The notes under the pieces were generated by a model. That model searched no databases. It saw only the letters and a program-made list of their open reading frames with translations, and was not told where the DNA came from. Below, piece after piece: positions 44,414 through 54,375 of a stretch of 64,000 bases of DNA. The translations under genes were made by a program, and so were the position numbers. The DNA is taken from the NCBI RefSeq assembly GCF_016907295.1, contig NZ_JAFBBR010000001.1:3100001-3164000 (forward strand), in the 5' to 3' direction. The number at the start of each line of letters is the position of its first letter. Position 1 is the first letter of the stretch. Origin of the DNA: Microbacterium dextranolyticum (lineage in GTDB: Bacteria > Actinomycetota > Actinomycetes > Actinomycetales > Microbacteriaceae).

Positions 44414-45322
44414 TCAGCCCTTGACGGCACCGGCCATGATGCCGCTGACCAGCTGCTTGCCGGCGAAGATGAACAGGATGAGGAGCGGGATCGTCGCCAG
44501 CAGCACGCCGGCCAGCACGATCGAGTAGTCGACGAAGTAGTTCGACTGCAGGAGCGACAGCGCCACCGGGAGCGTGGGGTTCTGCCGGTCGAGCACGATG
44601 AACGGCCAGAAGAAGTTGTTCCAGGCGGACACGAACGTGAACAGGGCGAGCATGGCGGCCGCAGGCCGGGCGGCGGGCAGGCCCACCGTGAGGAACGTGC
44701 GGAACGAGCTCGCGCCGTCGACACGGGCCGCCTCGATGAGTTCGTCCGGCACCGCCTGGCGCAGGTACTGGGTCATCCAGAACACGCCGAACGCGCTGAC
44801 CAGGGCGGGCACGATGATGGCGCCGAGCTGGCCGGTCCAGCCCATGTCGCTGAAGAGGATGTACAACGGCACGACGCCGAGCTGGGTGGGTACGGCCATC
44901 GTCGCGATCACGAACACGAGCAGCCAGCTGGAGCCCTTGAACTTGAGCTTGGCGAACGCCCACCCGGCGAGGGTGGAGAAGAACACGACCGACAGCGCGA
45001 TCAGCGCCGAGCTGACGATGGAGTTCCACAGCGCCGGCCAGAAGTTCACGGCCGGGTCGTTCATCACCTTCGCCGCGTTGGCGAAGAAGTTGCCGCCCGG
45101 GATCCACGACATGTGGGGGTCGCGGATCGTGTACGAGTCGCCCGACCCGATCAGCAGCGACCAGTAGAACGGGAACAGGCTGCCGGCCAGCACGACGCCG
45201 AGGCAGGCGTACACGAACCAGCCCGGGCGCGTGCCCTTGATGTGGCGGGGACGCTTGTTCCTGGCGGGCGCGGGGCGCTCGGGGTCGGCGAGCGGGACGG
45301 CCTGCTGGGTGAGGGCGCTCAT
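44414..45322 (-). CDS. cebG: Cellobiose ABC transporter permease (MalG-type)
   Basis: A 302-residue, six-TM permease of the CUT1 family. The EAA-loop is DELIEAARVDGASSFRTFLTVGLPAARPA near residue 215, the contact site for an MsiK-type shared ATPase. An N-terminal Arg/Lys-rich stretch of 35 residues precedes TM1. ATGA overlap with cebF. No ATPase gene is in the operon, as in Streptomyces where MsiK is encoded elsewhere. Confidence 0.93.
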   Translation of the reverse strand: MSALTQQAVPLADPERPAPARNKRPRHIKGTRPGWFVYACLGVVLAGSLFPFYWSLLIGSGDSYTIRDPHMSWIPGGNFFANAAKVMNDPAVNFWPALWNSIVSSALIALSVVFFSTLAGWAFAKLKFKGSSWLLVFVIATMAVPTQLGVVPLYILFSDMGWTGQLGAIIVPALVSAFGVFWMTQYLRQAVPDELIEAARVDGASSFRTFLTVGLPAARPAAAMLALFTFVSAWNNFFWPFIVLDRQNPTLPVALSLLQSNYFVDYSIVLAGVLLATIPLLILFIFAGKQLVSGIMAGAVKG

Positions 45323-46410
45323 CGTGTCACCTTCGTCTGTGCGGGGCGGTCGGTCGAAGAAGTGGATGCGTGCGCGGCGCGGTCGCCGGCGACGGATGCC
45401 CGGGCACGGCGGCGCGCGGCGCGCAGCTCCGCCCTGCTGAGCGTGGCCCGGCTGCCCTCGTCACGGACGAGGTTCCGGGTGATGAACAGGTTGATGACGC
45501 CGATCACGAGGATGATGAGGAACAGGATCCAGGCGAGCGCGGCGGCGCGGCCCAGGTTCCACTGGCCCCAGCCGATGTCGTACAGCCACAGCGAGATGGT
45601 GAGCCACTGGTTGTTGGCCCCGCCCGTGCCGGTCTGGTCGTACATGCGCGGCTCGTCGAAGATCTGCAGACCGCCGATCGTCGAGGTGATGATGACGAAG
45701 ATCAGGGTCGGGCGCAGGCTCGGCATGGTGATCGCGAAGAACTGGCGCGCCTTTCCGGCGCCGTCGACGGTCGCGGCCTCGTAGTAGTCGCGTGGGATGG
45801 CCTGCATCGCGGCGAGGAGGATCAGCGTGTTGTAGCCGGTCCAGCGGAAGTTGACCATCGTGGCGATCGCGATGTGGCTCGCGAACGTGTTCGAGTGCCA
45901 CATGACCGGGGAGAGTCCGATGTTGCTCAGCCACGTGTTGATGAGGCCGTACTGGTCGCCGAACATGTTCGAGAAGACCAGCGCGACGGCGACGGGGGCC
46001 ATGACGTAGGGGACGAGCACGCCCATGCGCCAGAAGGTCTTGGCACGGATGTTCTGGTCGAGCAGCGCCGCGATGAAGACGGCGACGATCAGCTGCGGCA
46101 CCGACGACAGCAGGAAGATGCTGAACGTGTTGCGCAGGGCATCCCAGAACTTCGGGTCGTTGATCACGGTGATGTACTGATCGAACCCGACGAAGGTGCC
46201 CGAGTTGCGCACGAGGTCCCAGTCCATGAACGAGATCACCGCGGTGTACCCGATCGGGAACAGGCCTACGACCAGGAACAGGATGAAGAACGGGGAGATG
46301 TAGAGGTACGGCGAGAGCTTGAGATCCCAGGCGCTCAATCGGCTGCCGAAGCCGATCCGCTTCGGCCGCCGGGTCGCGGCGCCGCGGGATGGGGAGGTGG
46401 TGGTGTCCAC
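45319..46410 (-). CDS. cebF: Cellobiose ABC transporter permease (MalF-type)
   Basis: A 363-residue permease with an N-terminal PYLYISPFFILFLVVGLFPIGYT TM1, EAA-loop YYEAATVDGAGKARQFFAITMPSLRPT near residue 220, and a long basic/acidic cytoplasmic tail. It pairs with CebG to form the channel. GTG start with AAGGAC 7 nt upstream. Last residues overlap cebG (ATGA). Confidence 0.93.
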   Translation of the reverse strand: MDTTTSPSRGAATRRPKRIGFGSRLSAWDLKLSPYLYISPFFILFLVVGLFPIGYTAVISFMDWDLVRNSGTFVGFDQYITVINDPKFWDALRNTFSIFLLSSVPQLIVAVFIAALLDQNIRAKTFWRMGVLVPYVMAPVAVALVFSNMFGDQYGLINTWLSNIGLSPVMWHSNTFASHIAIATMVNFRWTGYNTLILLAAMQAIPRDYYEAATVDGAGKARQFFAITMPSLRPTLIFVIITSTIGGLQIFDEPRMYDQTGTGGANNQWLTISLWLYDIGWGQWNLGRAAALAWILFLIILVIGVINLFITRNLVRDEGSRATLSRAELRAARRRARASVAGDRAAHASTSSTDRPAQTKVTR

Positions 46411-46442
46411 GTCAGTCCTTCGATTCTCGTGGGTGAGGCAGA

Positions 46443-46474
46443 GAGCGGGCCCGGGAGGGTCCCCCCGGGCCCGC
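46443..46474 (-). terminator. Intra-operon hairpin after cebE
   Basis: 12-bp stem AGCGGGCCCGGG / CCCGGGCCCGCT, 8-nt loop, in the 83-bp cebE-cebF gap. Such a hairpin after a solute-binding gene typically raises its mRNA over that of the permeases by partial termination or 3'-end protection. Confidence 0.7.
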
Positions 46475-46493
46475 TGTCACTGTCCTGCCGGCG

Positions 46494-47768
46494 TCACTTG
46501 ATCGCGGCGACTTCCGTCTGCCACTGGGCCCAGGAGGCGGCCTTGTCCTGCGTCTTCTCCTCGACGCGGGTCAGTGCCTTCTGCATCGCGTCGTTGATCT
46601 GGAAGTAGAACTTGCCCTTGAACGGCGAGACCGTGACCGCGTTGGCGCGCTCGGTGAGGATCTTGCCGACGGGTGCGTTGTTGAAGAACGCGTTGGTCGA
46701 GCTGAGCAGCTCGTCGGACTTCATCGCGTCGACCTGGCTCGGGAACGTGCCCGCCGCGGCGAAGGCCTTCATCTGGGTCTCGGGGCTGCTCAGCCAGTCG
46801 GCGAGCTGCTGCGCGGCGGCGACGTGCGCGCCGTTCGCGGGGACGGTCAGGTACGAGCCGCCCCAGTTTCCACCACCACCGGGGAAGACGTTGGCGATGT
46901 CCCAGGTCTTGACGTCCTTCGCGTTGCCGGAGACCACGCCGAGCATCCAGCCGGGGCAGAGCATCGTCGCGAACGAGCCGTTGGCCAGGCCCGCCATCCA
47001 GTCGTCCGACCACTGGCTGAGGTGCGCGGACTGCGTCGAGGCGGCGTCGAGGACCTGGTTGTAGGTCTGCTCGACCTGGGGGGCGATGTCGATCTTGCCG
47101 GACGAGGGGTCCTCGTATGCGTTCTCGATCTGGTTGACCATGCCCTGGTAGGTGCCGCCGGCCGAGTCGAAGAAGGCCTTGCCGGTCGCCTTGGTGTACT
47201 GGTCGCCGACGGAGAAGTACTTCGCCCAGTCGCCCTGGAGGAGCTTGGCGACCTCGTCGCGGTCCGTCGGCAGGCCGGCGGCGGCGAACAGGTCGGAGCG
47301 GTAGCAGACGCCCTCGGGGCCGATGTCGGTGCCGTACCCGATCAGGTTGCCCTTGGGGTCGGTCGCGGCCTTGACCTTCCAGTCCAGCCAGCGGCTGCTG
47401 AGGTCGGCGGGGACGGGCGCGAGCAGGTCGGAGTACTTCATGACCTCGGGCAGCCAGTCGACCTCGATGGCCTCGATGTCGGCGAGACCGGTCTTGCCGA
47501 GCTTCTGGAAGTAGTTGGCGCGCGCGTCGTTGCTGGTCGCGGCCTTGTTGTGCACGATCGTGACGTTGGGGTGCTCCTTCGTGTACTCGGCGAACAGGGC
47601 GTCCGAGTAGCCGAAGTCGTTGAAGGTGGCGACCGTCAGGGTCACCTTCTCGTTGGGGTCGGCCGTGGCCGCGCCGCCGCCACCGCCGGCGCAGCCGGCG
47701 AGGACGAGAGCGGAGGTGGTCGCGACGCCGGCGACGAGGCCGACGCGGCGCAGTGCGCGTGTGTTCAC
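46494..47768 (-). CDS. cebE: Cellobiose/cellotriose-binding lipoprotein
   Basis: A 424-residue extracellular solute-binding lipoprotein (lipobox LAGC, Cys at about 26, then a Gly-rich linker). Family 1 SBP features are [55 protein letters not shown], and Trp-rich ligand-site segments (W at [20 protein letters not shown]). GTG start with AAGGAGTGACAC, optimal. It is the first gene of the operon, 75 nt from a CebR box. The substrate rests on operon context. Confidence 0.92.
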   Translation of the reverse strand: MNTRALRRVGLVAGVATTSALVLAGCAGGGGGAATADPNEKVTLTVATFNDFGYSDALFAEYTKEHPNVTIVHNKAATSNDARANYFQKLGKTGLADIEAIEVDWLPEVMKYSDLLAPVPADLSSRWLDWKVKAATDPKGNLIGYGTDIGPEGVCYRSDLFAAAGLPTDRDEVAKLLQGDWAKYFSVGDQYTKATGKAFFDSAGGTYQGMVNQIENAYEDPSSGKIDIAPQVEQTYNQVLDAASTQSAHLSQWSDDWMAGLANGSFATMLCPGWMLGVVSGNAKDVKTWDIANVFPGGGGNWGGSYLTVPANGAHVAAAQQLADWLSSPETQMKAFAAAGTFPSQVDAMKSDELLSSTNAFFNNAPVGKILTERANAVTVSPFKGKFYFQINDAMQKALTRVEEKTQDKAASWAQWQTEVAAIK

Positions 47769-47842
47769 GTGTCACTCCTTTGTGGTGTGGGTGCGAAGGT
47801 CTTCTTCTGCCCGACGGGTGAGCACTCGAGCCCGGAGGCAAT

Positions 47843-47862
47843 CCGTGGGAGCGCTCCCACGG
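47843..47862. promoter_or_regulatory. CebR operator (perfect 20-bp palindrome)
   Basis: A perfect 20-bp palindrome whose central 14 bases, TGGGAGCGCTCCCA, are the consensus CebR box of Streptomyces. It lies 75 nt upstream of the cebE start and 80 upstream of purS, between the two divergent genes. Confidence 0.92.
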
Positions 47863-47896
47863 TTTCGATCACACTTCGGTAACGGCCCCGGGGCCG

Positions 47897-47902
47897 TAGA
47901 CT
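47897..47902 (+). promoter_or_regulatory. -10 hexamer TAGACT of purS-purQ
   Basis: Best -10 candidate before purS; about 40 nt separate it from the ATG at 47942, which has a GGAG site, so this transcript has a leader. Confidence 0.5.
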
Positions 47903-47941
47903 GTGCGGGCACCCCTTCCCGCGATTTCCACGGAGACTCGA

Positions 47942-48187
47942 ATGCCCACCATCGTCGTCGACGTCATGCCCAAGGCCGAGCTGCTGGACCCGCAGGGCAA
48001 GGCGGTCGCCGGAGCGCTCGCCCGTCTCGGTCACGAGGGCTTCGAGGGCGTCCGCATCGGCAAGCGGTTCGAGCTCACGGTGGCGGATGCCTCCGAAGAG
48101 ACCCTCGCCGCGGTCAAGGTCATCGCGGACGAGATCCTCTCCAATGCCGTGATCGAGGACGTCGTCGGCATCGAGGTCGCCCCGTGA
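47942..48187 (+). CDS. purS: FGAM synthase subunit PurS
   Basis: An 81-residue Pur[43 protein letters not shown], then [17 protein letters not shown]. PurS links PurL and PurQ in the three-part phosphoribosylformylglycinamidine synthase. It is directly upstream of purQ (GTGA overlap). purL, often third, does not follow and must be elsewhere. Confidence 0.97.
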   Translation: MPTIVVDVMPKAELLDPQGKAVAGALARLGHEGFEGVRIGKRFELTVADASEETLAAVKVIADEILSNAVIEDVVGIEVAP

Positions 48188-48891
48188 CGACCCGCATCGG
48201 CGTCATCACGTTCCCGGGGTCGCTGGACGACGGCGACGCCCGCCGCGCGATCCGTCTCGCCGGCGCCGAACCCGTCGCGCTCTGGCACGGCTCGCACGAT
48301 CTCGAGGGCGTCGACGCCCTGGTCCTGCCCGGCGGATTCAGCTACGGCGACTACCTGCGCGCCGGGGCGATCGCCGCTCTCGCGCCGATCATGGCTGAGG
48401 TGAAGGACGCCGCTGCGAAGGGGATGCCCGTGCTCGGCATCTGCAACGGATTCCAGATGCTCGTCGAGGCGCACCTGCTGCCGGGCGGGCTCATCCGCAA
48501 CGCCCACCAGCAGTTCATCCGTCGCGATCAGCGACTGCGGGTCGAGAACGCCACCACCGCGTGGACGTCGGAGTTCACTGCGGGCCAGGAGATCACGATC
48601 CCGCTGAAGAACGCCGACGGCGGCTACATCTGCTCGTCCGAGACGCTGAAGCAGATCGAGGGCGACGGTCTCGTCGCGTTCCGCTACGTCGGGGTGAACC
48701 CGAACGGATCGCTCGACGACATCGCCGGGCTCACCAACGAGCGCGGCAACGTCGTCGGCCTGATGCCGCACCCCGAGCACGCCGTCGAGCCGGGCTTCGG
48801 CCCGAGCACGCCGGCCGCGATGCGGTCGGGCATCGACGGGCTGGCGTTCTTCACGTCGGCCGTCGCGGCGCTGGCCTCCTCCGCCGCCTGA
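48184..48891 (+). CDS. purQ: FGAM synthase glutaminase subunit PurQ
   Basis: A 235-residue class I glutaminase. Nucleophile Cys is in [11 protein letters not shown] near residue 89, and the catalytic His/Glu pair is in [10 protein letters not shown] near 198. [15 protein letters not shown] opens the protein. It supplies ammonia to PurL. GTG start overlapping purS. There is no purL behind it. Confidence 0.97.
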   Translation: MTTRIGVITFPGSLDDGDARRAIRLAGAEPVALWHGSHDLEGVDALVLPGGFSYGDYLRAGAIAALAPIMAEVKDAAAKGMPVLGICNGFQMLVEAHLLPGGLIRNAHQQFIRRDQRLRVENATTAWTSEFTAGQEITIPLKNADGGYICSSETLKQIEGDGLVAFRYVGVNPNGSLDDIAGLTNERGNVVGLMPHPEHAVEPGFGPSTPAAMRSGIDGLAFFTSAVAALASSAA

Positions 48892-48959
48892 TCGGGAGCG
48901 CAGCGCGCACGACGGATGCCCCGGCATCCGGGCGTAGCCTCGCCGAAACATCCCGGCGG

Positions 48960-48965
48960 TAGCGT
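48960..48965 (+). promoter_or_regulatory. -10 hexamer TAGCGT, leaderless
   Basis: TAGCGT, 7 nt, then ATG at 48973. Confidence 0.55.
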
Positions 48966-48972
48966 CACGAGC

Positions 48973-49572
48973 ATGACCGCACTCGCCACCTCGTACACGG
49001 CGTCGCTGCCCTCGTGGCTCATCGCCGACCTCGACTCGCTGCCCGCCGTTCTGCCGACGGCCCAGGAGCAGATGCTGCTCGTGAACGAGCTGGCCGACCG
49101 CAACTGGCGGGCCGGCAACGGGGGTCCGTTCGCCGCGATCGTGGTCGACGAGGCATCCGGAGCGCTCATCTCGGTGGGCGTGAACGTCGTCCTCGAGTCG
49201 GGCGTGACCTCCGCGCACGCCGAGGTCATGGCACTCGCCCTCGCCCAGCGCGCCGTCGGACGCTGGGACCTCGGTGCGGGCGGCGAACGCCTGACGCTCG
49301 TGGTCAACTGGCGTCCGTGCGTGCAGTGCTACGGCGCGACGATGTGGAGCGGCGTTCGCTCGCTCGTCGTCGCCGGAGAGGGCGACCTGCTCGAGGAGCT
49401 CACCGGATTCGACGAGGGCCCCATGGTCGACGACTGGGCGGAGCAGTTCGAGCGCCGCGGCATCCGCGTCACCTCCGGCATCGGATACGACGAGGCCGTC
49501 GCCGTGTACCGCGCGTACGGCGCGAGCGACGCGGTCGTCTACAACGCGCGCGGCGCGGTCGAGGCGGTCTGA
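48973..49572 (+). CDS. Nucleoside/nucleobase deaminase (CDA fold)
   Basis: A 199-residue zinc deaminase. Zinc ligands and catalytic Glu are in HAEVMAL near residue 84, and the second Cys pair in WRPCVQCYGA near 120. A 35-residue N-terminal extension precedes the fold, and the C-half (YDEAVAVYRAYG...) is that of guanine-deaminase-like members rather than TadA. It may deaminate guanine or a related base and would fit the purine catabolic neighbours. Leaderless start. Confidence 0.88.
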   Translation: MTALATSYTASLPSWLIADLDSLPAVLPTAQEQMLLVNELADRNWRAGNGGPFAAIVVDEASGALISVGVNVVLESGVTSAHAEVMALALAQRAVGRWDLGAGGERLTLVVNWRPCVQCYGATMWSGVRSLVVAGEGDLLEELTGFDEGPMVDDWAEQFERRGIRVTSGIGYDEAVAVYRAYGASDAVVYNARGAVEAV

Positions 49573-49593
49573 GCGACCGCCTCGACGCGAGAC

Positions 49594-50625
49594 TCAGCGC
49601 GAGAGGCTCACTCCGTGCTCCGCGGCGTAGTCGCGGACGGCGGAAACGTACGCGTCGCGGCGGGCGGGGGTGAGCCAGGACGCCTCGAAGGAGTTGATCG
49701 CCAGCTGCGCCAGATCGGCCTCGTCGAGGCCCGCCTGCGCGGCGAGGGCGACGTAGTTCTCCGCGACGTAGGCGCCGAAGTAGGCCGGGTCGTCGGAGTT
49801 CACCGTCACCCGCACGCCCTCGCGCAGCAGCGTCACGATCTCGTCGGCCTTCATCTGCTCGGTCACGAACGAGTTCGACACCGGGCAGCAGGTGAAGCCG
49901 AGCCCGCGCTCCTTCGCGAGCGCGACGAGCGCGGGGTCCTCGACGATGTTCGTGCCGTGGTCGATGCGGTCGACGCGGATGTCGCGCAGCACCTCGCCGA
50001 TGTTGTCGATGGAGCCCACCTGATCGATGTCGCAGTGCATCGTGAGGAAGAATCCCTCGGACTTGGCGCGGGCGAACACGGCGGCGAACTTGGACGGCGG
50101 GTTGTCGCGCTCGTCGGAGTCGAGCCCGACGCCCACGATCCACTGCTTGTACTCGAGCGCCTCCATGAGCGTCGCCATGGCGAACTCGGCGGAGAAGTCG
50201 CGCAGGAAGCAGAGGATGAGCTCCGCCGAGATCCCCAGCTCGTCCTGCGCCCGCACGGCGGCGCGGCGGTACCCGCCGATGACGGCGGAGAAGGGCACGA
50301 CCCGGCTCGTGTGGGCCTGCGGGTCGAAGAACATCTCGGCGTGGACGACGCCCTGCTCCTTCGCGCGCAGCAGGTAGGCCCACGCCAGGTCGTGGAAGTC
50401 GTCGGCGGTCTGCAGCACCTCCATGGCCGGGTAGTACACCGCGAGGAAGCTCGTCAGATCCGTGAAGTCGTACGTCGCGCGCACCTCTTCGACGCTCGTC
50501 TGCGCGAGCTGGATGCCGTTGCGTGCGGCGAGCTCGAACTTCAGCTCGGGCTCGAGCGTGCCCTCGAGGTGCAGGTGGAGCTCTGCCTTGGGCAGGCCGA
50601 AGGCGAAGGCGGCGAGGTCGGACAT
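49594..50625 (-). CDS. Adenosine/adenine deaminase family protein with altered active-site motif
   Basis: A 343-residue TIM-barrel metallo-deaminase. It has metal ligands HLHLEG near residue 17, DRIDHG near 233, SDDPAYF near 290, and the adenine-deaminase-type FFDPQAHTSR. The canonical HAGE motif (His metal ligand, Glu general acid) reads MHCDIDQ near 205; the Glu position is not conserved, with Asp two residues on. So the substrate may not be plain adenosine. It is the last gene of an ABC importer operon. An ATG at 50649 in TGATG overlap with the permease stop is an alternative start; I use 50625, which has GAAAGG. Confidence 0.85.
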   Translation of the reverse strand: MSDLAAFAFGLPKAELHLHLEGTLEPELKFELAARNGIQLAQTSVEEVRATYDFTDLTSFLAVYYPAMEVLQTADDFHDLAWAYLLRAKEQGVVHAEMFFDPQAHTSRVVPFSAVIGGYRRAAVRAQDELGISAELILCFLRDFSAEFAMATLMEALEYKQWIVGVGLDSDERDNPPSKFAAVFARAKSEGFFLTMHCDIDQVGSIDNIGEVLRDIRVDRIDHGTNIVEDPALVALAKERGLGFTCCPVSNSFVTEQMKADEIVTLLREGVRVTVNSDDPAYFGAYVAENYVALAAQAGLDEADLAQLAINSFEASWLTPARRDAYVSAVRDYAAEHGVSLSR

Positions 50626-50648
50626 GGGGGCCTTTCGGGGGTGGGGCA

Positions 50649-51506
50649 TCAGACGCGGTCGGACATGCCCATACGGGCGAGCAGGACCGCTTCCAGGATA
50701 TGGACCAGGTTGTAGAGGATCAGCGCCGCGACCGTGATCACCGCGACCGAGGACCACAGCGCGGAGAACTGCGCGGCGGCGATGTAGCCGCCGAACGCGC
50801 CGCCGATCCCGCCGCCGACGGCGAGCCATTCGGCCAGGAGTGCACCGGTGATGGCGCCGGGCACCGAGATGCGGACGGCGGCCAGGAGCGAGGGCAGGGC
50901 GCTCGGCAGGGCGACCTTGCGCAGCACGGTCCACGACGAGCCGCCGTACACCGAGACGAGGTCGCTCATGTGGGCGGGCGCCGACTTCAACCCGAAGGCG
51001 ATCGTGACGAGGGCGGGGAAGAGGACGACGATCCCGCCGAGCACCGCGATCGTGGCGAAGTCGCGCGCGAAGATCAGGATGATGACCGGGGCCATCGCGA
51101 TCAGCGGCACGGATCGCAGCAGCATCGCGAGCGGCATGAGCGCGTGCTCGACCCCCGCGCTGAGCTGGAAGAGCGCCGCGACCAGCACGGCGACGACGAG
51201 CCCCGCGACGAAGCCGACCGCGGCGTGCCCGAGCGACACCCACAGCTGGCCGAACACGGCGGCACGGTTGGCTTCGGCCGCGGGCACCGTGAACAGGTAG
51301 TTCCAGACGTCGAGCGGGCCCTTGCCCACATACGGATTGACGCGGAAGATCCACAGCGAGCCGGCCCAGAGCACGAGGACGGCGGCGAGGGTCAGCACGA
51401 AGGTCATGAGGCCCGATCCGACGGCGCGCAGACCCGCGGAGCGTGTGCGGCGTCGAGCGGTCGCGGACGCCGACACGATCGACGTCGCCGAGACCGCGGC
51501 GCTCAT
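50649..51506 (-). CDS. ABC transporter permease 2 (SsuC/ThiX type)
   Basis: A 285-residue, six-TM permease of the nitrate/sulfonate/thiamine-precursor family. The EAA-loop is VYGGSSWTVLRKVALPSALPSLLAAVRISVPGAITGALLAEWL near residue 195. ATG start 51506 with AAGGGAG; it overlaps the previous permease by ATGA. With its paralogue it should form a heterodimeric channel. Its stop forms a TGATG junction with the following deaminase gene. Confidence 0.92.
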   Translation of the reverse strand: MSAAVSATSIVSASATARRRTRSAGLRAVGSGLMTFVLTLAAVLVLWAGSLWIFRVNPYVGKGPLDVWNYLFTVPAAEANRAAVFGQLWVSLGHAAVGFVAGLVVAVLVAALFQLSAGVEHALMPLAMLLRSVPLIAMAPVIILIFARDFATIAVLGGIVVLFPALVTIAFGLKSAPAHMSDLVSVYGGSSWTVLRKVALPSALPSLLAAVRISVPGAITGALLAEWLAVGGGIGGAFGGYIAAAQFSALWSSVAVITVAALILYNLVHILEAVLLARMGMSDRV

Positions 51507-52339
51507 CGTCGCGCTCCCTTCGACCACGGCGCGACCGACCGCGCGATGATCCCGAGCAGGGCGTACCCGATCAGCGCGACCGCACCCGACACCAGGGCGA
51601 GACCCCAGACGCGCGGCGCGTCGAGCGCCTGCTGCGCCGCGATCATCGCGGGACCGACGCCCAGCTCGACCTTGCCGAAGAACTCTCCCAGGACAGCGCC
51701 GAGGAACGCCGCCGGCACGGCGATCTGCAGTGCGTTCAGGATCGACGGCAGCGCGGCGATCAGTCGGATCTTGCGCAGTTGCGTGAAGCGGGAGCCGCCG
51801 TAGACGGCGACGACGTCGAGGCTCGCCCGATCCGCCGCCTTGAGGCCCAGGAGTGCGCCGACGACGGTCGTGAAGAAGACCGCGAGCGCGGCGAGGAAGG
51901 ATGCCGTGCCCGAGGGCTCGCCCGGCTTGGGCACCGGGATGATGACGACCAGCAGCATCCCGATCGCGACGATGGGGATGCAGTAGGTGATGATCGCCAG
52001 CTGCATGACCACGCCCTCCAGACTCGGCACGACGAGCACGAGCCCCGCGAGCACGAGCGCGAGACCGTTCCCCCAGAGGTATCCCGTGCCCGCCTCGGTG
52101 ATGGTGACGGAGAAGTTGCGGGCGTAGTAGGCCCACCCGGTCTGCACGAACTCCTCGACGACCTGGGGCGGGGTGGGGATGGCCTGGACGCCGCCCGGTC
52201 CGACGTTCGAGAACACGGTCGCCGCGAGCACCCACCACACGAGGACGATCCCGATCGCGCCCAGGATCCCGGTCGCCCACGCCGGAAGACGCATGGCGCG
52301 CAGGGCGCCGCCGCGCCCCATCGCCTGGTCAGTGGTCAT
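51503..52339 (-). CDS. ABC transporter permease 1 (SsuC/ThiX type)
   Basis: A 278-residue, six-TM permease paralogous to the next gene ([43 protein letters not shown]). Start at ATG 52339, inside the ATPase coding end; GTG at 52351 is an alternative but with poor spacing. Two different permeases indicate a heterodimer. Confidence 0.9.
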   Translation of the reverse strand: MTTDQAMGRGGALRAMRLPAWATGILGAIGIVLVWWVLAATVFSNVGPGGVQAIPTPPQVVEEFVQTGWAYYARNFSVTITEAGTGYLWGNGLALVLAGLVLVVPSLEGVVMQLAIITYCIPIVAIGMLLVVIIPVPKPGEPSGTASFLAALAVFFTTVVGALLGLKAADRASLDVVAVYGGSRFTQLRKIRLIAALPSILNALQIAVPAAFLGAVLGEFFGKVELGVGPAMIAAQQALDAPRVWGLALVSGAVALIGYALLGIIARSVAPWSKGARR

Positions 52340-53153
52340 CGGCTGCGGCACCTCCCACGCCGAACAGCAGCTCGGAGGCCCGGTCGACGTAGGCGTGGAA
52401 CTCGGGTGTGCGCATCATCTCCGGCAGCCGCGGACGCGGCAGGTCGATCTGCATGACCTCCTTGATGCGGCCGGGGCGCGGGCTCATGACAGCGACCTGG
52501 TCGGAGAGGAAGATCGCCTCGGAAATGCCGTGCGTGACCAGCAGGGTCGTCGCCGGCTTCTCGGTCCAGATGCGCAGGAGCTCGAGGTTGAGCTTCTGCC
52601 GCGTCATGTCGTCGAGCGCGCCGAACGGCTCGTCGAACAGCAGCACCGACGGCTTCATGATGAGCGATCGTGCGATCGACACGCGCTGGCGCATGCCGCC
52701 GGACAGCTGCGCGGGCTTCGCCTTCTCGAACCCCTTGAGACCGACGAGCTCGATCATCTCGCTCACGTACTCGCGATCCACGGGGCGTCCGGCGACCTCG
52801 AACGGTAGCTGGATGTTGGACTGCACGCTGCGCCACGGCAGCAGAGCCGAGTCCTGGAAGGCGATCCCGAGCTCTCCCGCCCGCCGCAGCTCCTTCGGGC
52901 TCTTGCCATCCACGCGGGTCGTGCCGCTGGTCGGGTCTTCGAGTCCCGCGAGGATGCGCAGGATGGTCGACTTGCCGCAGCCGGAAGGCCCGAGCAGGGA
53001 CAGGAAGGATCCCTGGTCGGTGTGCAGGTCGGCATCCTGCAGCGCCACCACTTGCTTTCGCCCGACGGTGAAGATCTTGTTGAGGGCGGTGATCTGCAGA
53101 CCGGTGCCCAGGCTCGTCGCCTGGGCACCGGTCTGGATGGCCGTGTCGGTCAC
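52329..53153 (-). CDS. ABC transporter ATP-binding protein (SsuB/ThiZ type)
   Basis: A 274-residue ATPase: Walker [10 protein letters not shown] near residue 56, Q-loop FQDSALLPW, signature [15 protein letters not shown] near 150, Walker [14 protein letters not shown]-loop [10 protein letters not shown] and PGRI tail, all typical of taurine/nitrate/HMP importers. GTG start 53153. It overlaps permease 1 by 11 nt. Confidence 0.93.
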   Translation of the reverse strand: MTDTAIQTGAQATSLGTGLQITALNKIFTVGRKQVVALQDADLHTDQGSFLSLLGPSGCGKSTILRILAGLEDPTSGTTRVDGKSPKELRRAGELGIAFQDSALLPWRSVQSNIQLPFEVAGRPVDREYVSEMIELVGLKGFEKAKPAQLSGGMRQRVSIARSLIMKPSVLLFDEPFGALDDMTRQKLNLELLRIWTEKPATTLLVTHGISEAIFLSDQVAVMSPRPGRIKEVMQIDLPRPRLPEMMRTPEFHAYVDRASELLFGVGGAAADDH

Positions 53154-53179
53154 GAAGGCTCCGTCATCCGTTGCGGGTC

Positions 53180-54250
53180 TCAGTGCGCGTACGCGACGAG
53201 GCCCGGGTTCTCGGCGTACACCTCGGACAGGAGGCTGAGGTCGAAGAGGTCGGATGCCTTGAGGGTGATGCCGGCGCCGGCGAGGCTCGCGATCGTCATC
53301 TTCTGCAGGTCGTCCGAGATCGTGAACAGGCCGTTCTTGGTCGTCTCGTCGGAGACGACGAGAGCGTTCTGCGCCTTCGAGCCGGCGAGGGTCTTGGCGG
53401 GGTCGAGGCCGAGGTCGGCGCCGTAGGTCTTCAGCGCCAGGTCGGCGCCGGCCTGCGGGTCGGCGAGGGCGTCGGTCCAGCCGCGGATCTCGGCCTTGAG
53501 GAAGTCCTTGAGCATGCCGCGCTTGTTCGCGATGGTGTCATCGGTGGCCGCGACCGTCTCGGCGACGAAGGGCAGGCCGTTCTCCGCGAAGGGCAGGTTG
53601 GTGGTCGACAGCCCCTGCATCTCGAGCGTGATCGCCTCGTTCGTGATGTAGGCGACGAAACCGTCGACCTCGCCGTTGACCAGCGGCGCCGGGTCGTACT
53701 GGACGGGGACGATCGTGAGCTCCGACGGGTTGATCCCGTTGGCGGCCAGCAGCGCCTTGAAGAGCGAGGCGTTGGAGTCCTGGACGCCGATCTTCTTGCC
53801 CTTGAGGTCGGCGGGCGTGGCGATGTTGCCGCCGTTCTTCAACGAGAGGATCGTGAACGGGTTCTTCTGGAAGGTCGCCCCGATGATCTTCACCGGTGCC
53901 CCTTCGTTCGCGACGGCGGCACCGACCGACACCGAGTCGCTGAGGGCGACCGTGGCTGTGCCGCTGGCGAGCTCGGCGACGCCGGTCGACGGGCCGGGAA
54001 CGAGGTTGACCGAGGAGAACCCGGCCTCGGAGTAGTAGCCCTTGCTGTCGGCGAGATACTCACCGGCGAACTCCTCGTTCTTGATCCAGCTGAGCTGGAC
54101 GGTGAGGTCTCCGTGCGATGCCGAGGCGGACGACGCGGAGTCGGCAGGCGTCGTGGAGGAGGAGCAGCCGGCGAGGGCGGCGGCGGCGAGGGCGGTGCCC
54201 AGGAGGGCGGCGACGGCGCGCCGTGCGCGCCGCGAGGAAAGGATGCTCAT
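53180..54250 (-). CDS. NMT1/ThiY-like solute-binding lipoprotein
   Basis: A 356-residue lipoprotein (Cys near 28, LAGC). The NMT1/ThiY-like domain starts [30 protein letters not shown], with [17 protein letters not shown] and [24 protein letters not shown]. Family ligands include pyrimidine precursors and other nitrogen heterocycles; with a purine-like deaminase at the operon end, a nucleobase or nucleoside analogue is likely. ATG 54250 with CGGAG. First gene of the importer operon; -10 TAGCGT at 54326. Confidence 0.88.
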   Translation of the reverse strand: MSILSSRRARRAVAALLGTALAAAALAGCSSSTTPADSASSASASHGDLTVQLSWIKNEEFAGEYLADSKGYYSEAGFSSVNLVPGPSTGVAELASGTATVALSDSVSVGAAVANEGAPVKIIGATFQKNPFTILSLKNGGNIATPADLKGKKIGVQDSNASLFKALLAANGINPSELTIVPVQYDPAPLVNGEVDGFVAYITNEAITLEMQGLSTTNLPFAENGLPFVAETVAATDDTIANKRGMLKDFLKAEIRGWTDALADPQAGADLALKTYGADLGLDPAKTLAGSKAQNALVVSDETTKNGLFTISDDLQKMTIASLAGAGITLKASDLFDLSLLSEVYAENPGLVAYAH

Positions 54251-54325
54251 GTGCTGTGATCTCCGAGTTCTTGGCGGTTCGCTTCGGGCGACGAGCTCGT
54301 GCACCGCCCGGCACGACTGCAAGCG

Positions 54326-54331
54326 ACGCTA
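54326..54331 (-). promoter_or_regulatory. -10 hexamer TAGCGT of the importer operon
   Basis: Minus-strand TAGCGT, about 75 nt before the ATG at 54250, so this mRNA has a leader. A TGTTTCG half-site (54363) like those near the xanthine dehydrogenase genes lies just upstream. Confidence 0.45.
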
Positions 54332-54375
54332 GAAGACGTAGATTTCGCGCACATCGGGGGTCTGTTTCGGGGCGG

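Noticed and set aside
54251..54375. A TPP or purine riboswitch before the importer operon
   Set aside because: I found no thi-box (CTGAGA) or purine-aptamer core; the leader is only about 70 nt.
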